Shown: piece after piece, positions 60,600 through 64,000 of the stretch
Position numbering within the stretch: position 1 is the first letter of the stretch
Layout: every line of letters starts with the position of its first letter
Source: Hermetia illucens
Lineage: Eukaryota; Arthropoda; Insecta; Diptera; Stratiomyidae
Length of the DNA: 64,000 nt
Direction: 5' to 3'
NCBI RefSeq assembly: GCF_905115235.1
Contig: NC_051849.1
Span: forward strand, 42,459,017 to 42,523,016
Position numbers and translations under genes: made by a program
The notes under the pieces: generated by a model
Seen by the model: the letters and a program-made list of their open reading frames with translations, nothing else
Database searches by the model: none
What the model was told of the DNA's origin: nothing

Positions 60600-61350
60600 C
60601 CCACACTTCTGTACGGCTCTGGTGATAACGAGCTCGAGCGCCGTATGAAAAGTTGGCCGGCAATCATGTCGCGAATCGAACCGGAAGCGCGGCCGCCCGG
60701 GCTCGTGCACCGCTCTCTGCTACTCGCCGAAGAAAGTCCGACGAGGTAGGAATCCGGCGACCAGGTTCCATCTGGAGCCGCACGATCAGCAGGGGAGCTA
60801 CCGCGGCGAAAGAACTGTCACACGCGATGTGTGAAAGGATGCCCTTTTGCAGACGTGTCGCTAGAGCGAAGTGGCTAGCGCCGCGCCAGCAAAGCGCCTC
60901 GGACCCGACAGAGACGGCGAATGATGTTTTGACATTTCACGGAGCAGTGACGAGCTCGCCTTTCGGGCGCAAGTTTTCCCTACTTTCCTCCCTATTTCCA
61001 CTAACGACACCGCAAAGCCGTCTAACTTTCCCAGGTAGGGCTTCACTTCAAAACAACTCGCAAGCATACTTACTGTACTGCAATCCAAGAGATCCGGCCT
61101 TAATTTCGTGCTGCAGTTGAACACTCCAGTTTGACGAACTTGGCGTGTCTTTTTATCTGAAAAATGCAGTAAAACAAGTTAGGAAAATGATAAAGCGCTA
61201 TCTGCGGTTTGCGTCGTTGACACGAAGCCACGGACAAGCAATTAGCCCAGGGAAAAGGGCAGCGAACGACACAAGTGTGGTAGTCTCGGCTCAATCAATC
61301 GCCCCTAGACATTCCGTATTTCGAGCGTAAATCCTGTTCGCGACGCGCCG
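60600..61350. other. GC/CpG-rich patch, possible promoter or untranslated exon
   Basis: Clearly richer in GC and CpG than its surroundings, comparable with the SRPK exon 1 region. A frame of 155 codons on the plus strand (60653-61120) has low-complexity Arg/Ala/Ser composition and no motif. On the minus strand there is a strong donor-like GTAAGTAT near 61071. It could be the 5' end of a gene lying outside or of vigilin; unproven. Confidence 0.3.
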
Positions 61351-62100
61351 TTCGACACATCCACTGTAACATGCGTAATTTTACTAATTTTAACTGCTCT
61401 GCACGACACATATGACACGCATATCACTCAACTCATGCCAACCCGGACGGACGGACCAACGTACGGCGTGAATGGAAAGAGCAAAAATTTGGCAGATGAC
61501 ATTCTAATCTTGCTTGCAACGCGATTTCACTGGCAAGCACAGAAATACACGCGAACTTTCATAACTATAGCGTGCGCACGATTGAACTGGGACTACACTT
61601 GTCTCGTTTGCAGAAAATATTTTGCCGTAATGGAAATTCCTGAATGAAAACTTTCCATGCCGACAAAAGAACTGCGTACATACCGACTTCCAAGTATTAA
61701 ATGTCTAGTCGACGACGACACGGCGAGATTTCAAGATACGTCGGCGGATGATTGCGGTGAAGTTGGCTGCATTTAAGAAATGCTCTTTGGTAGACTGACC
61801 AGCAGATGTGCCTGCAAATTGTCTAATTATGACGAATTTTCATTCAAAATCATTTACAACCAATGAAGAAAAATTATTTCGTCTGAGCAAGCTACATACA
61901 AGACGGAAAATTTGAGAAAGAATACTATTTCTCTCATTTAGAATTTTAGCTCTTTCCAGACGACGGCGGTGGTTTAGATATTTGCTGAAATTTTACTATC
62001 ATATCTGATGTGCTTATTTAGTAAGTCTGGCGGCGACATCTGTTATCTTATAGATTCGTAGATACAGTTTAGTTTGATTTGGGAGTGTGTCCGTACTATA
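61351..62100. other. Intergenic, nothing recognised
   Basis: No gene or element supported. Confidence 0.4.
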
Positions 62101-62109
62101 TGGGAGCAC

Positions 62110-63385
62110 GTCATCTATCTGAGCCCAAATCAATCCCTTCATAAACTTGGAACAGAAAGGCGATAGGGCGATTGCGGGTATGCCGTAGTCATCCTAAAAG
62201 TCGGAAGGCTTCTGGACGGAATTTTCTAGTCAAACCATGTAGCTCCTGGTTCAAATGCACTTTCCCGCCAGCGAGGAGGACTGGGAGGCAGAACCTTGCT
62301 TGCAGGGTTTACGGCCACCCCAGCTGTGCGAGACTATCAAATCGGTAATTACCGAGGATAATATCGGCTGGGCTATATATAAACAGCTTGTCCAGGCCCA
62401 GATGGCATAATGCCAATCATGCTACAGAAGCAGCAGGAAAGGGTTGTGCCGTGGCTTGTTGAAATTTACCGGAGTTGCATTTCTTTAGGATACGTACCGT
62501 AGTTCTGGAGATGCGTACGAGTGGTTTTCATACCGAAAGCGGGCAGGCCCGGTCATGAGCCCGCGAAGGACTTTCGACCAATCAGCCCGACCTCTTACGT
62601 GCTGAAGACTCTAGAGCGCGCCCTGTACATCCACGTAAGGACGATTATGGAGAGAGGTTTCCGGCCGAGGATGGATGTACACCGCTGCAGTGCGTCCGAT
62701 CCTAACGTATTGCTCTATTGTATGGTGCCAGGCTTTGAGTAAAAAATACAATAGAATTCAAAGAGCCGCGTGTTCAGGTGCTACTGGGCCTCTGTAGTCG
62801 TGCCCGGCAGATGCTCTCAATGCATTCCTGCATCTCCTCCCCTTAAACCTCCACATTAACTACGTTGCAGCGTGCAGTGCCGTCAGACTACGTGAGTCCG
62901 GATGGTGGGCAGCGAAGTCCTACGCAACAGCAACATCCTAGACGAAGTACCTCGGGAAATCTGGCATTCTCCATGGATTATTCCACACGCAAGCAGAACT
63001 TCAGGAGAAATTTTGCTGTGGCCTTTCCAATCCGGGCAAAGTGGAAGACCGGCGGCGTGTTGTAAAGTTATGACTCAGTATTCTTTACCGATGGATCAAA
63101 GATGGCCTGTGGAGTCGGCGCGGGGGTTTTCTCGAATACACACAGTGTATCCAAGTCGTATGGTCCTCCAGGTTTCGCTAGTGTATTCCAAGCGGAAGTA
63201 CTGGCGATATTGGAAGTCTGAGTCATTTTGACCGACAGCCAAGCGGCCATCAAGGCCTTCTACTCAGCGACGACATCTTCCAGGCTGGTGGGGCAGTGCA
63301 GAGACGCGCTGAACCGTCTGGGCGGCACGCTCAGGGTCACCCTCCTCTGGGTTCCCGGGCATAGGAACATAGCGGGAATGAGCGG
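62110..63385 (+). mobile_element. LINE with RT start and RNase H domain (I/LOA/R1-like)
   Basis: The plus strand gives VVFIPKAGRPGHEPAKDFRP and TSYVLKTLERALYIHVRTI (62519-62645), the start of RT. After a deletion of the RT core it continues with a RIQRAACSGATG block (62755) and an RNase H domain (63085-63385): TDGSKMACGVGAGVF, FQAEVLAILEV, LTDSQAAIKAF and LLWVPGHRNIAGM, carrying the catalytic Asp, Glu and Asp of the first three motifs. The last motif is lost at the junction with the next element. Frame breaks are present. Confidence 0.75.
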
Positions 63386-64000
63386 GCTGACGGATGGCCA
63401 TACATGCTCAAGGTCCTCTGGGACTCCTTCGCAGTTTGGACAATCGGGTGAGGTGTCCAGTTTAAACTTGTGCAGGCACTGACGATATCTTCCATGCCCG
63501 TGAGAAACTGGTAAAATTATAGTTGATTTCATTATGTCATCTCTCCAGCCACTCCTTGATGGGAGGGTGAGCCTGTGAGTACATCGGCTCTTTCCCAAGA
63601 GTTCCCAACGCTCTTACCATCTACATACAGATTTCTCTCTTTCGGCGTTCTTCATCTGCGTTAAGGGAGAGGTAGGCTTCGCATTGTATATGTTTGCCAT
63701 TTCATCGGCCAAAATGTCAATCGGCATCATTCCCGAGATGACGAATACTGCATCATCTGAGGCAATCCTGAAGGCAGAGCACGACAGCTTTAGGGCTGTC
63801 GTCCTGTAGACTCTACTCAGTTTATTAGTGTTAACTGACGCTTGTGACATCTATCTCCAAACTGGAGTCGTATAGAGCATGATTGCTGGCTATAAGCAAC
63901 CTAAAAGCATACTGTTGTCCTCCCACGTTCGGCATCATCCTTCTCAGGGTCATACTTGTAGTGAATGCGTTGTCGCAGTCATACTGCACATGTTGCCTGT
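63386..64000 (-). mobile_element. LINE C-terminal region, opposite orientation
   Basis: The minus strand reads, from the window edge, LRRMMPNVGGQQYAFRLLIA, then RVYRTTALKLSCSAFRIASD, DDAVFVISGMMPIDILADE and, near 63500-63420, a C-terminal Cys-rich block LDTSPDCPNCEGVPEDLEHV (Zn-knuckle-like). This is the end of a jockey/I/R1-type Pol. It runs off the window edge and meets the plus-strand RNase H piece head-on near 63385. Confidence 0.7.

Noticed and set aside
60653-61120. 155-aa gene in the GC-rich patch
   Set aside because: Low-complexity composition with no domain; long frames are expected in GC-rich DNA by chance.
1-64000. CRISPR array, operon or prokaryotic element
   Set aside because: The window is clearly eukaryotic with spliced genes; no regularly spaced repeats were seen.

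Overview
This window is a piece of an insect nuclear genome, most likely a fly (Diptera). It is AT-rich, its genes carry GT-AG introns (one only 63 bp), and its proteins read like fly orthologs: SRPK, Cdt1/double-parked, GRWD1 and the KH protein vigilin/Dp1. The mobile elements also fit: a mariner, several LINE families, a tRNA-type SINE and an old BEL/Pao-like copy. Species cannot be fixed from the sequence.

Layout. 1-10.6 kb: LINE debris and unrecognised DNA, with a perfect 24-bp-arm hairpin at 6.66 kb. 10.6-26.9 kb: the SRPK kinase gene (minus strand), two coding exons split by a 14-kb intron that holds a mariner nested in an older repeat, plus LINE pieces. 27-33 kb: LINE mosaic and intergenic DNA. 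33.4-41.7 kb: a compact trio of housekeeping/cell-cycle genes: Cdt1 (plus), GRWD1 (minus, tail-to-tail with Cdt1) and an unrecognised 369-aa protein (plus, head-to-head with GRWD1). 41.9-47 kb: LINE/RTE pieces, a possible LTR-element fossil and the second copy of the repeat that hosts the mariner. 48.2-52.2 kb: vigilin/Dp1 (minus), four coding exons. 52.2-64 kb: mostly transposon remains (LINE pieces, a SINE, an R1-like LINE, a BEL/Pao-like fossil with a 70-bp RTE stub in it, and a head-on junction of RNase-H-bearing LINE pieces).

How the genes relate. Cdt1 licenses replication origins, and human GRWD1 is known as a Cdt1-binding histone chaperone that helps MCM loading; here the two genes are neighbours with stops about 217 bp apart. 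The third gene shares a roughly 200-bp divergent promoter with GRWD1. Its product carries a textbook D-box, two KEN motifs, many CDK-type sites and a PP1-docking-like motif, so it looks like an unnamed mitotic regulator. A canonical E2F site lies 121 bp upstream of the Cdt1 start codon.

The most interesting structural signal is that the RTE-like LINE and the tRNA-derived SINE end in the same architecture: a 5-bp stem with loop ATA, then TGTTGCGCC, then a trinucleotide tail. The stem bases differ between LINE and SINE but pairing is kept. This looks like a conserved reverse-transcriptase recognition hairpin shared by a LINE/SINE pair.
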